A DNA stretch of 64,000 nt from Diadema setosum (taxonomy: Eukaryota; Echinodermata; Echinoidea; Diadematoida; Diadematidae). Location of the stretch: contig NC_092686.1 in NCBI RefSeq assembly GCF_964275005.1, positions 43,708,333-43,772,332 of the forward strand, written 5' to 3'. The position numbers and the translations under genes were made by a program. Under the pieces are notes generated by a model. It was given only the letters and a program-made list of their open reading frames with translations, was not told the DNA's origin and did no database searches. This document shows positions 11,861-25,900 of this stretch, piece after piece. The stretch's first letter is position 1; the number at the start of each line of letters is the position of its first letter.

Positions 11861-13299
11861 TCATTATTATTGTACATGTATTGTAATTTGGTACGATTAG
11901 CATTCAATTATTATTTGAAAACAATTAACCAATAAACACTTATATATGAGCATAGATGAAAATGTTTATGATCGACTGGAAGGGGAAAAAATGAGTAAAC
12001 ACGATCAGCTGCGCGTGACCACAGTATTTATAGGCTTACACGTATCTACTTGTGAATCTGTATGAACCAGCGAGTGCGTATACTAGTAATCTATTACATT
12101 GATGTCGTTGTATAGTGATACGAGTGCACGATGTCCTAAATTTCACTTTCACCATTTGAATGCATTGTGATAGGTTGCGAATATATAGGCCGCCAAATGT
12201 TCGAATTTCGACTTATTTGAATTCTTTAGCTGGAAATTAGCAATATCTCTGGTACATGTTATATGCTCAATATGCCCGACGTCTCTACAGCTGAGCTGTG
12301 CAGCGTGTGATCCCGTGACTTCGTCGGCTTCGTATGTAAACAATAGGGACTTTTCGATTTGCACGTTGAGCCAGGCGTCACCCTGTTATGACGTAGTTTT
12401 TACGTACTGCGCATGCGCGAGTGTCGACCCTCGGCTCATCGCACAAATTTCGAACGCGTTAACCCCGGTTATCACCGTCCACCCAAATCGGTTACGCCGC
12501 GCTCAACCCACCCTTGATATGACGTCACACTCCTCTCGGGTATCGTGCGAATGAGCACGATAACTCTCGGGAAATCCGTGCTCAGTTCACCTGTTTTCCT
12601 TTTTCTTTCGAGAGAATATTCATATTCTAATTACATGAAAGCTTATGATCTTGATACGTCACAGCAGCAGCGCTGACATACAAACTACAGCCTCTGGTAC
12701 CTACTTTATTTGCCCGTTCACTGTTTCGCACTTTGCAACTGCCTACCGTAGTCCCACACATGCATTTACACGTAATGCTGTACGCAAACAGATTTTGGTG
12801 CTCCTTGGCCTAGCTAGTGCAGCAGTGCATTTGCCTAGTAGTCTTACCATGCATCATGTTTTAAAATCCACATAATTCCTCCCAGGATACGCATCTAGTC
12901 AAAGACAAAATGAATATTACAAGTACAGAAACGAGTCACAAATTCCGCTTATATGCACGCAAAGCACAGGGCCTGGTTGCCTCCTGCACACGCCACGAGA
13001 CGTGACGCCGGCGCCCGAAATCGAAATGTGTTTTAGCAGCGGGTCAACGTACAGACGTGACGCCTTGACGTACGGTTGCGCTCGGCGGCACGTCCTTCTC
13101 GTTCACCCAATCGAAAACTCCCTAATAACCCCGGGGAGCTGAAGCCGAACGTGTTGGGATCGCCGGTGCAAACCAGGGAGGTAGAACGACTTCCACTCGG
13201 TACACATTGTGGAGTTCATTCGAGACGGTACTTTTTCTTCCTTGATAATAATTGAGGAATCGCACTGACTCTTGCATCGATTGTACGTGCCGTGTCGAG

Positions 13300-15184
13300 A
13301 TGGCAAGTTATGACGGCGAGAGAGCTGAAGTAGTATCGAGTTTGGAAGATTTCAAAACGTCACCACTCTTTGGTTTTGTGGATCAGAATCCAACGGTAAG
13401 TGAGCATAAACATCACTGTAGTGACATATCCACCTGCCATAAGGTTCAAGGCCTGGGTCGTTATCTATTTCATATCTTATAGTATAAGATATGAAAGAGC
13501 TGAAGGGATGCATGAAGTATACATATAATGCAAAGTTGCCCTCACATAGTTTTCACAGAACCTTCAATTATCATATAATATTGACTGGCCTCGAGGGAGA
13601 TACCAGAAAATATTGCCCAAACTGAAAGAATATTGCCCGAGTCGAAGACGAGGGCAATATTCTTTCAGTGCGGGCAATATTTATCTGGTATCTCCCTCAA
13701 GGCCAGTCAATATCATAATTATTACCTATCCCCTAGGTAAATTAAGAAAATAATTATGTGAATACAGCTATACACTATGATATAGATCAAGCCACATTTG
13801 ACTAACTGTAGATCATCACCAACATGTCGAATAATTGAAAAATTGTTCATCAATGTATATCATTCAACTCCAACTTCAAAGATACATATGTAGTTGTAAC
13901 AGGCGAACTTCAAACATCTGAACGCTTTTACACTTTATTTTTGCTTCTGTTTCAATTTGGAGAGTTGTAATAACTGATGGTCACTGTGCAAGTTAGTCAT
14001 TGTTTGACGCGTCGTGCTGCTGGAAATAGTGGAAGTGGTCGACCTTGTATGAGTTGATTTATCGTCGTTCTTCTGCGGTGCGTGTAATCGACACGCAGCG
14101 ACGTCCTTGAATGTTTTCTCTTCGTGGTCGAATGTTTACATGAGGTGGGAAGAGAAGGAGTGGAAGAGAAGGAGTGGAATCTCTCTTCCCACCTCCCTGT
14201 TTTACAGTGCACTCCCGTTATAACGAACACGCGGTTATACCAAAATTCTGGTTATAACGAAGTAAAAATTTTGGCTGCAATGTCATCCACTCTATGTATT
14301 TCTATCGTTTATTTGTTCGGTTATAACAAAATTCCGATATGACGAAAGAATAACTGCCGGTCCCGAGGATTTCGCTATAACGGGATCCCACTGTGTATGT
14401 AAAACCCCGGATGCTCGTAATATGCTCTAATATCGCCCGCTGAACTCCCGACCCTGCAAAATAACAACTGTAATTGCCTCGCAAAACTACCTCGTATAGG
14501 TAATAATGAGCAATATTATGATATGGAGGATTTCCAGGTAGGATATAAATCCCAAGGGAATGATCAAGGTAAGAATTAAGAATTCTTTCTGTATATATAC
14601 CATCCAGTTGATAGTATATGTAACCAAGGAGCTACTCGGCTCCTTGATGTAACGTAGTGTGACATACAGACTGTATGCAGGAATAGGTGTAGGCTGGGGT
14701 GTTATATGCATACATTCAATCAGTTGCTGGTGCTATAATAACATACTTTTCCACATCACTGCATGGTTGCAATACTAACATAAATTCTTCAAGAGGAGGA
14801 TTCTGTCGTTGGAATTATGTATCATATTATTTGCAGGTATTGTAGACACGTGTCTCCCTCCCCCTCTCTCTTTGTACATATATTGTTAACATAATGTACT
14901 GTGCATATTATATGGTAGATATACATTGTATGACATATTATTATAGATTTCTACTTTTTTCTTTGCACATGACTGATCCGACATTGGTCTCTATATAATA
15001 GTTGATGGCATATAACTAGGCTCAATTTCTGTTTCCTTGGAGTTTCTGCACAATGAATCAAGATGCAATTCTATCAGATCCATCCAAATTATTCCTTACC
15101 AAACAGATGATGAATTACATTTCTTGATATTTTCCTGAGCCCCTCTTCCACCTCATATAACCAATTAATCTGACCCTATAAGGC

Positions 15185-15225
<41 letters not shown>

Positions 15226-16834
15226 TGTATATTCATAACAAGTGCCAAAATCTATATAGCTCAATAATGGTAATGATCAAGCTCAGTGTCGATTAATATA
15301 GCTTTTTAATCTGTTGCAAAAAGATAGGATGGGATATATGCTCCTTTAACTAATTCTTTGTAGAGATGACAATTTTTTTACAATGTCTATTCAGTTTGAT
15401 GTATTGTTGCAACCTGGCAAAATTTCTCATAGAAACTGAGTAGTCTGGGGAATGTGAGGAAAGGGGAAAAGTGTTTAAAAAGCCTATTTCTGTTGATACA
15501 GTGAAAAAATAATAAAGTAAGTGGGATCCATCAAAAGAAGAAGAAAGGAACTTGAAGACAGTGAAAAAAGTGATTGTACATAGCTACAGTTTTGTGTCAT
15601 ATGAAGAGTGGCTATGTCATGAATATTCATTTGTGACTCACTGCACAAAAATGAGTGCCCCTGAGGGGTCTTTACTGGTGACACAGTAATGCTTTCTTGA
15701 AACATACTCCAGAAGTATGAATTAATGATACAGTGAATATATAGGGCATCTTATCCATCTGAATTGCACTCACAGAGTGAGTGTTAAAAAAGGGGGGGGG
15801 GGGGTAGAAGTATACATGCATTGTTCCTCGTAATTATTGTGCATATGTTGTTGTATATAATTTATTTCATATACTACATGAATCTTTTGTAAACGTTTGG
15901 ACAATATCATTTCATGACATGTATACTTTGTATATGTTTTGATTTTCATTGATTGGAAATAAACTATGATTGAAATTGAAATGAAATGAAGAGATGAATA
16001 TTTGTCTGGAATACACTTTATTGAATTAAGTGTCTCATTTTATTTGGAAACATAAGAAAAGAGATATAATTTGACTCTTTAGCTCAGACATGAACAGCAG
16101 ACAATGAAGTAATAGCATTTTTCCCTCTGTATGGATCATTCCTTTAAAAAGAATTCTCTTTCATTTTTATACTGCATGTATTGCACTGTAGACCCACCTA
16201 CCAGCATACTTCAAGCCATGGGAAGACTTGGCCTATCAAACTTCAACACTAGTCCTACAGAGCGGCTCAATGAGGGCACAGGTGCACTCGGTGAGAACCT
16301 GTTACAATATCAAGCTTGGTGATTACTTCATTTTGTGGGCTCTTAGCTTATCATATCTGTGTTTAATTTCCACAGTGACAAAGGTATGGTGTCAATTTAT
16401 TGCTGTAGCACATATAGGAAACTCCATCCTGAGGTTGGTTAATTTCTTTCATAGCTAGGTAATTAGCTGTGTTTCCCATTGTCCAAAAACTGAAGTAGGA
16501 TCATTTTTATTAATAGAGATTGTCTGATGAGTGATGGGCATGGAATGATTTTTTTTTTTTAAATCTTGATTTCACAGAAGTATTAGGATGTCTATGTAAT
16601 AATGTGAAATTATCTATTGAAATATAGTATTTGTACATTAATTATATGTTTGCATCTCTTTCCAGATGAAGACTGTTTGCCATTATCGAACAACTGTGAT
16701 GATTTAACTCATGGAATCATCCAATTTCAAACAGAGATGTCAGTGTTTTATTATCTAGAGAAGAGAGGATGGCAAAGACATATTTATAAATACTTTCAAA
16801 TGTAGAATGTGCAATACATGTGTGTAACTATGAT

Positions 16835-16921
<87 letters not shown>

Positions 16922-19900
16922 CATACTATTATGAGAAAATGATCTACCTAATTCAGTTCTTGTAATGCTAGCAATGTCTTTTTGAATTCTACAGTTGCCT
17001 CTTCTTGACCACACCAGGCTTGGGGACGACAGTGAATGGAAAGCTGCTCTTGTCTTTCTCACCTGCATCACCTATGGATATATTTGGTGTGATGGAGATG
17101 ATGGAGTACCAGAGGTGATTGCAAAGATGATACAAAACTGTGCATGTCAATTATCAAATTCTTGTTTTTCTTTTAGCTGTAATTTAGGAGACCTGAAAAC
17201 ACAATATTGTCAGAATTATGGTCTCACACCATTCTTATGTATTCCTCTGTGTATGTGAACCATTTGTTGTAATGAAATGGTCGTTCATTGATAGATCAAA
17301 GATCTAATCAAAGGTTTCCTCGCACATTATCTTAATCATCCGATATCAGGGGCAGATCCAGGAATTCTGTAAAGGGGAGGCGACTTTACAAAATTAAAGG
17401 GGGGGGGGGGGATCGCACGCCTTCCCCCATTTTCTTCTTTTTATTTCTTTTGTTTTAACAAAAAATAAAGAGGGGGTGTGTGCCTTGTGCACCCCCCTCT
17501 GGATCTACCACTGAATATAAATGTGAAATACTGATTTAAATCCATTTTGTATACCATGAAATACATCATTTAAAGTCTGTATACAACAAATTTTCAAATA
17601 TTTGTTACTATGAATTGATCTGTACATGTATGTTACAAATATAATTTGTTTAGAAACTATTTTTTGATATATTTTAAACTTGAATTTGATTTTTATAGAT
17701 AAATGAAATAAAATGAAAATGTTACTGACACTGTGTTATATTTGTTAGTAATGTTACAGCTGGAAAGTCATACCAAGGGGAAGTCAGGCCAGGAACTGTT
17801 ACTTACTGTCTGTTACTGTCATCACTTCCCAGGTCCTTCCTAGGTGTGTGGCAGTCCCTTATATGGCTGTAGCTACCAGACTTGAGGTACCCCCTTCCAT
17901 CAACATGTACAGTTTCATCCTTCTTAACTGGAAGCTGAAAGACCCCAAAGGACCTTTGAAGCTTGAGTGAGTTTTTATGATGAATTAAAAAAAAAAAAAC
18001 TAAATAAAGAGTAAAGAGTAAATAAAAATGTGATTTGTAGGGTCCAAAGCTTTCCAGTCATAAGTATTTCATGCTATTGCCCCACTTTCATAACATCAAT
18101 GAACCTATCCAAGACAAGAATGTAAGGAAAAACAGCAAGTCTATGCACATGATGTTTCAGGTAATTGATCTCAAAGTTCAGATTGCATGCATCCCCAAGC
18201 ATGCAAGACAGAAGGCTTTTAAACCTAATACATAGAGATTGGTTCAGAATACCATTGTCACATGCTTCATAAAACCAAATACAAACATTTAATTAACTTA
18301 AAGAATAGACCTTGCCAGTCAGACAAGAGGTATAGTTCAGACATCAATCTATTGATTTGCAAACAAAGTTCTATTAAATGTAATTAAATTCTTTATCATT
18401 TATCCAAGGGATATTGCTTTCCACATCACTGTTCTCACTTTGGGTTGTCTGCAGTTATATAGGGCAGTCTTTGAGACAGGTTATAAATCGATTTATTGTT
18501 TTACTGCTTAGCAACATGGACTCCATTGTCAATCTTCGTGTTGGAGTGGATGAGTCCTGGTTTTACTGTACCACTGCTCAGGTAGAATTAGACTTTGCAC
18601 CAGCCCTGACAAGCATTATTAAGATGCAAAAGGTATGTTTCCCACATTTACATTTTCAAGCAATATAGTTCCCTGTTTGCTCAAAAGGTCATTTCTGATT
18701 TTCACTGTTTTAGTCAAAATCGGATGTAATATTCATGAGGACTTTTCACTGAATATTAAGTTGTTCATTAGGAGAAGAAGAAACAATCATGGTAATAATT
18801 AATAGTTTAATAGCTTCTTGTCATTTCAATGTTTTTTTAATGTGATACATTACTTTTGATAATGTGTATTGCAAGTATTGAAGACGTTTGTAAAGAAATG
18901 GCATATACTGATGAAGCATCCAAATCATGATACTGTACATAGAAAATCGGCATAAATGTTGATCCCAGACACTTTTAACCAGTGGTGGGGGGGGGGGGGG
19001 GGGGATGACTTTACTCTTGACACTTGACACTATGTGGTCTGTACATAATTATAACATCATACCACATCTATGTTTAGGAAGCTTGTTATAAGGATGGAAT
19101 TCAAGTTAAGATACTTTACTGTATATGGTTTTTGAGAGTGAGCTCTTGAGCATTTGCAACACTCATTACTCTGTATAGGGAAAAGGATACCTTGACATTA
19201 TGCATTCATGCTGCTCCCACAGGCTTTGACACTTTATTCACTTATTTACTTTGTTTATTATTCATGTTGGAAGATGGGAGTTGGAGTAGCTGTTACAAAT
19301 GAGATTTAATTTAACACATTTGCCTTTCTTCTTATTTGAATATAAGGCCAAAAAGTCCAGAAACACTTCAGTGAAAAGTTTTATCCTGCACTACAGCTCT
19401 AAGTTACAGTAAATGGACATAGAAAAACATCATATAATGCTGTAGCTGCATCTTGACAGTGAGTCTCTGTAAGAATGAACTGTTCACAATTACATCTGCC
19501 TAATTTATTGATTATCTTATTTCATTTTATTATCTTTCATTTCCTTGGAGGCTTGCAAGGAAAAGTCCTTAGAGGTGGTGGTGGAAGAGCTCTCAAAAAT
19601 TGAAAGCACCTTGTGCCAGATGAGGAAAACCTTGAAAAGGATGCCAGGTGAGATGATAAGTGTTTCTTTTACAAATAGTGGTTATGCTGGAAAAAGTTTT
19701 ACAAATTAGCTCTGCAGCAGGGCAATGAACTGTCAAAGGCAACCCTGTTAACCTAAGAAGATGTATGTGCTACATTGACACAGAATAAAAACAGAGAGGA
19801 TAATGATTGTAGGTGATAAAAATGATTTATGTTTAAATCATGTAAAAGATATCATGTCTGCCGCATGTGCACAGCTCACGTGAATTAGTTGTGTGTATTG

Positions 19901-22900
19901 TTGTTGCATTTACTAAAGAGATTCTGATTTTGTAGAGAATGAAGGTAAGAGCAATAGACTATAGTGTCTCAACTTACTGCATTGCTCACATTTTACATGT
20001 CAAAATGGAAGTATTGCTAGTAAAATTAATTGATTAACTTTCACCAAGGGAAAAATCCCAGAAGAGGTAGAATTGCAATTTTGCTTAATTTAGTGACCTT
20101 TCAATTGATTCTCTATCTATGTTCAGAGTGTTGCCAGCCACAAGTGTTCTTCAATGTTTTTCGACCTTTCATCCGTGGGTGAGCTTACTTCCTGTGTCAG
20201 CTTCTGTTGTAGTTCAAAAGACAAACTTGGGTGGATGAGATATTAAACACACGTCTTCAACTTTCCAAGTTTACTTCCTTTGTGCTTTGTGTTCAAGTAT
20301 TGTTCACATACAATGAGGATTATTAGTGTGCAGAATCATATGTAACTGCACGCATTTCATTATCAAAATCAGTGTGTCTACCCAAAAGGTTTCTGCAGAA
20401 TTCTTAGAATTTCTCCATACATAATAAATCAACGTTACTGGTTCAATGTTTTGTGGTATATCTTGATGCTGTTGATGTGACACAATGTGTAATTCTTGCA
20501 GTGTGACTATAGTAGGCATATTAGAAAAATATTTCAGTCCTCTTAATACATGGTATGTGGTGCATTCTATATGTACCTTTAGATATGATTCTACTTTCTT
20601 TGTTTCAAGTTGTAAGTAATGTATAATGGAACTAGGTACTGTTAACAGAGGTGGAGTGTTAGAAGCGTGTTGGCAAGTTTCTGAATGACACCAATCAATC
20701 ATCCTTTAATATAGAGGAATCAGATTTCTGTGGTTCGTTGTTGTTAACATGGTATATGTCATATTTTAGTTGTGTATTCATGAAGTTTACTTCCACTGAA
20801 GCATGGATATTATCTGTGTAAAGAGTAAGTTCCTTCTTTTTTTTTTTAAATCCATAGATGGGACTCCGATCCATTCAAAAGGAAAAACTTGAAAGGTCTC
20901 ATTTATGAGGGCGTCTCCACTGAACCGTTTTCTGTGAGTACTGTCATGGTTTCATAAATCTTCACACAAATTTTCTGCAACATTTCATCTTTTTTGAATT
21001 GAATTGAATTCATCATATCATTCTCATCATTTTTTGGTTGGTTTGTAGTAATTAGATAGTAATGATAACTTTAGAGAAAAGGATTCAAATTGCTAAATAA
21101 TAAAATGAAACAAGTTTTCTGTTTATTATATTTATATTTACCAACGAAAATGATTTGATGATGATGATTTACTTGATTTACTTGATTGGCATACCATAAG
21201 TGGTTGTATTCCTATTGAGAACATATGAAAGTTGAAAATTGCAGAACTTTTTTTTTATTTTGAATCTGACAGGGATAGCATTTCTAGCATTCTGTTCTTC
21301 TGTTTTGACACTATCTAATAAAATCAATTCGGTGTGGATTTTGATTTTCTGAAAGTGAATTTGTATTCCTTACATTGAATTTATGTTCTTGTGAGTGAAT
21401 ATGATGTTCTTGATTAAAATTCATATTCCTTGCATTGAATTTGTGTTCTTGTCAATTCAGTGAGTGTAACAATGTTCTTGACAGTAAAATTATATTCCTT
21501 ACATTGAATTTGTGTCCTTGTCAATGATATGTGTTCTTGACAGTGAATTTATTTCCTTGACAATGAATTTGTTTTCTTAACAGTTCACAGGACTAAGTGC
21601 TGCCCAGAGCTGTACACTTCCATGTCTTGATGCTGCATTTGGGATTGTACACAATACTAATGAAGGTAGTCATAATCAACCCCATTGTTATGTCATTGCA
21701 TGTCAAACGAATTTTTGAAAATGTATTTTCTTTTTATTAAATGTTGTTTTCACAGTTTTTCAAGCAAACAAACATTCTGATATGTAATGAAAATGAAGTT
21801 GTTCAAAGTACAATCCTACATAATTGAAGCAGCTGGTCATGCATTTTGTGAACATCACAGTATTGTAAAATGTGGGGACTAATATAATATTAGGCTGTCC
21901 CCTCCTTAAACTATGTAGGGGTGTATCACCCCTAAATGTAATATCAACGCTAAATGTAATATCGACCCTAAATGTAATACACCTTAACTGTAAATGTAAT
22001 AACAACCATAAATGTAATACATTTTAACGCTAAATGTAATAATCAAGTCAACCCTAAATGTAATACATTTTAACCCTAAATGTAATAACCGGAGACAACC
22101 CTAAATGTAATACATGTCAACCCTAAATGTAATATCGACCCTAAATGTAATACTTTTTAACTCTAAATGTAATATCGACCCTAAATGTAATACATCTTAA
22201 CCCTAAATGTAATATCGACCCTAAATGTAATACACCTTAACCCTAAATATAATAACAACCCTAACTGTAATACATTTCAATCCTGAATGTAATATCAGTT
22301 CAGTTCAGTTCAGTTCAGTTCAGTTTTTATTTCTGCATTTCAAAATCAATACAAATCCACAAATCAACAAAATACTTACATAGTCATTTACACAGCTAAT
22401 ATTCGTAACGTTTGGATCTTACATACATTTTTTTTTTTTTTTTTTTTCAAGAACGAATATCATATATGAAAGGAAGCAATAGGAAATGATAAAAATGAAA
22501 TGCAGGGGACCATCATCATAAGCTAAGCTTGACGAGGAAGATGGCCCCAGGTAAAGAGATACATAAAGAAAATCTTGCCACTCACTGAGTGGGGGGTAAT
22601 TGTGCAAAGGGCACAACGAAGAGATACATAAAGAAAATCTTGCCACTCACTGAGTGGGAAGTAATTGTGCGAAGGGCGTGCGGTGCAGTGCGGTGTGCAT
22701 TGTGTTGGGATGAATCTTGGTTTGTACGTTGAGTGTTATTTTGTGTATCAGTGTGATGAGGTGAATATTACTTCAGTTATGGCCGTGAACTCATTGTTTA
22801 GAGTGTTTGTTGACCAGGTGGTATGAATATTTTTATGTGTCAGAAGTATACTGGATTATGAGGGTGTTTTTTAGTTCTCGTTTAAAAATGTTCAACGACG

Positions 22901-25900
22901 TACGTTGTTTTAAATTAGGGGGTAAAGAATTCCAAATATCTGGTCCATTGTGCTTTAAAGATTTTTGAGCTAAAATGATTCTGGGGTTTTCGAGATGGTA
23001 ATCGGACGACTGACGTGTTGGATATGAATGAACGGTGAAATTTGGAGTGAAGAAGCCATCAAAAATTTTTGGAAGACAATTAAATGTATATTTATACATA
23101 AAAACAGCAGTTTGAAAGGTGTGAAGATCCTCAATTTTCAATGTTTTTAGTTGATGAAATAGGGGATTGGATGGGGATAAGTGACGGGAATTGGTAATCA
23201 AACGTACAGCACGTTTTTGGAGAGTAAGAATTGGATTAATTTTAGTTGAGCCACAGTTTCCCCAAACGATATTGCAGTATGTGATATGTGGTAAGATCAA
23301 TGCATTGTATAGAATAGTCAGGGAATTTTGAGAAATGAAGTTTTTCAGTCGATAAAAAATTCCTACAGTTCTACCTCCTACATATCGACCCTAAATGTAA
23401 TACATCTTAACGCTAAATGTAATATCGACCCTAAATGTAATACATCTTAACGCTAAATGTAATAACAACCCTAAATGTAATACATTTTAACGTTAAATGT
23501 AATAACAATCCTAAATGAAATTCATGTCAACCCTATTAAATGTAATACATTTCAACGCTTAAAGTAATTACGACCGTAAAATTTAATATACCTCATTATA
23601 GAGAGTGTAACCAATGCAGAATATCGGGCAAAAGGTTAGGGGGTATACGATTGGGGATATTACGCAACTTTCTCTCGTACTCTTGAAAGAACGGCAATAG
23701 TTGCTTAGACTTGTTTTTGTTGTTTACCCAGGTAAAAATCACACAGTCTTATTAAATTCATTGTTTGCTGCAAAGTTAATTAGGTGCATGTAACATAGTT
23801 CTTAATTCTATTACCTTTATCATACAATCACACAAACATTTTGTATTCCAATCTTTATTCAGTGTTCATGATTGCTTAGAGTTTTGTTGATAAAGAAAAA
23901 AAAATGGGCAAAAGTTAAGTCAGTTTGCCTTACTCACACATTCATATATCATAGGGAAGTCAATATAGAAATGGCGACTCAAAGATGATAAAAAAAGACA
24001 TCTATTTCCTTTTGCTTTGCTGGCATTTTTAAATTAATTTCTTGTACCCTCCCCACAACCAATTGTCCCAGTTTCGTGTCACTAAGTATAGTAGTGATTG
24101 CCAGGAGTAGTGAACAATGTCATGAGGCTAATATTTCGGACAGTGATTTTCTGCCATGTCAATTTTCGACAGATATTTCGTCATTGAAACATTACATAAT
24201 GATGGTTCATAAAAAAATTGCGAAATCTTTTAAATCTTTCTAATTTCTAATTTTCTCAATCTACCCTCTCTATCATCCCTTTTCATCAGTAGGTATATGT
24301 CTTTTTTTCTTGCAATATTATTCATATTATTCAGAATTTCCTTGCAAAGAATTTTTGCCCGTTTTTTTTTTCTTTTTCATAAAAACTGTAAACAATCATG
24401 AACACTGAATGCAGATTGGAATACAAAATGTTTATGTGATTATATGATAAACTTAAAAAGGTTAGATGTAAAAAAAAAGTCAAATGGACCTAATTAACTT
24501 TGCAGCAAGCAAAGGAATTGGTAAGACTGTGTGATTTTTTACCTTGGTAAACAACAAAAACAAATCTAAGCAACTATTGCTGCTATTTCAAGAGTGCTAT
24601 AAAAAGTTGCATCATATCCCCTTCATAAGATACCCCCTGACCTTTTGCCCGATATTCTGCATTGGTTACACTCTCTATAAGTATAATGAGGTTTTTAGAT
24701 TTAGGGTCGTAATTACATTAGGCCTGAGCGTCAAAATGTATCACATTTATAGGGTTGACATGAATTACATTTATAGGATTGTTATTACATTTAGCATTAA
24801 AATGTATTACATTTAGGGTTTGTTATTACATTTAAGCGTTCAGATGTGTTACATTTAGGGTCGATATTACATTTAGCGTTAAGACGTATTACATTTTGGG
24901 TCGATATTACATTTAGGGTTGAAATGTATTACATTTAGGGTTGTTATTACATTTAGGGTTAAGATGTATTACATTTAGGGTCGATATTACATTTAGGGTT
25001 AAAAAGTATTACGTTTAGGGTCAATATTACATTTAGGGTTGACATGTATTACATTTCGGGTTGTCTCCGGTTTCTTACATTTAGGGTTAAAATGTATTAC
25101 ATTCAGGGTTGACTCGATTATTACATTTGGCATTAAAATGTATTACATTTAGGGTTGTTATTACATTTAGGGTCGATATTACATTTAGCGTTGATATTAC
25201 ATTTAGGGGTGATACACAGGGGAACCTCCTGCTTGGGGTATCACTTATTCATTTATTAACACATCATTTCCTGTGTATACACATTACTATTTTGCAGATT
25301 CAATTTATTGAATCAGTCTATTTCAGTTATTGTAATATTGCAAGTATTTTCTCCCATGTCACATGACATAATTTTAAATTTGTACCTTGATACCTCATTC
25401 AGATGACATGATTCTTGCCAGGTGTTACTAATTTCTGCCAGGTAGTCATTATTAATGCTTCTAATTCTACCCTTAATTGCTTATCTTATACACATCACTG
25501 AATAATTATGAAGCCTTCATGAAGTTTGACAAGGATATGGTGCTACTGTCAAATGTCCTTGAAGAATATGGTTATAAGTCAGATTATTTTGAGATTATTT
25601 CTATTCTTTATTTTTTCCAACTTAGAAGAGTCACGGGATCAGTTCCTCGACTACGCACCCAGATCTCATAGAGAACTGATCAGAGCCATCAAAAAAGGAC
25701 CATCCGTGAGAGAGCTTGGTAAGAAAACTCATCGGTTTGTATAGTTTGCCACATTTTTGCTTCTTGCAGTGGTGACTCCATTGTTTTTCTCATGTTTATT
25801 CACCCTTTTAGAGTATACTTCTAGAATTATTTCCCCCAATATTTTTCACTTTCAACCCAGTCTCAAGAATGTTGACATTTCTTTTGTTTTGTTTTGTTTT

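Larger units (their letters stand above)
8603..13299. other. Divergent intergenic region between PNPLA8 and IDO
   Basis: About 4.7 kb between the start codons of two divergently transcribed genes. It must hold both promoters and any 5' UTR exons, but no TATA box or clear exon was identified. A CpG-richer zone at about 12.3-13.3 kb is the best candidate for the IDO promoter. The rest contains a diverged tandem duplication, LINE-like tails and simple repeats listed separately. A short frame at 10553-10909 has no recognisable similarity and is not called a gene. Confidence 0.6.

Noticed and set aside
16281-16290. Earlier donor GTGCAC for IDO exon 2
   Set aside because: It keeps frame, but GTGAGA nine bases later is a stronger donor and the three extra residues fit the family alignment.
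21928-25210. Possible interstitial telomere or CRISPR-like regular array
   Set aside because: Units are AT-rich variants of CCCTAAATGTAATA with alternating short spacers that are also repeated. There are no unique spacers and the setting is a eukaryotic intron. The inverted arms show a foldback element.
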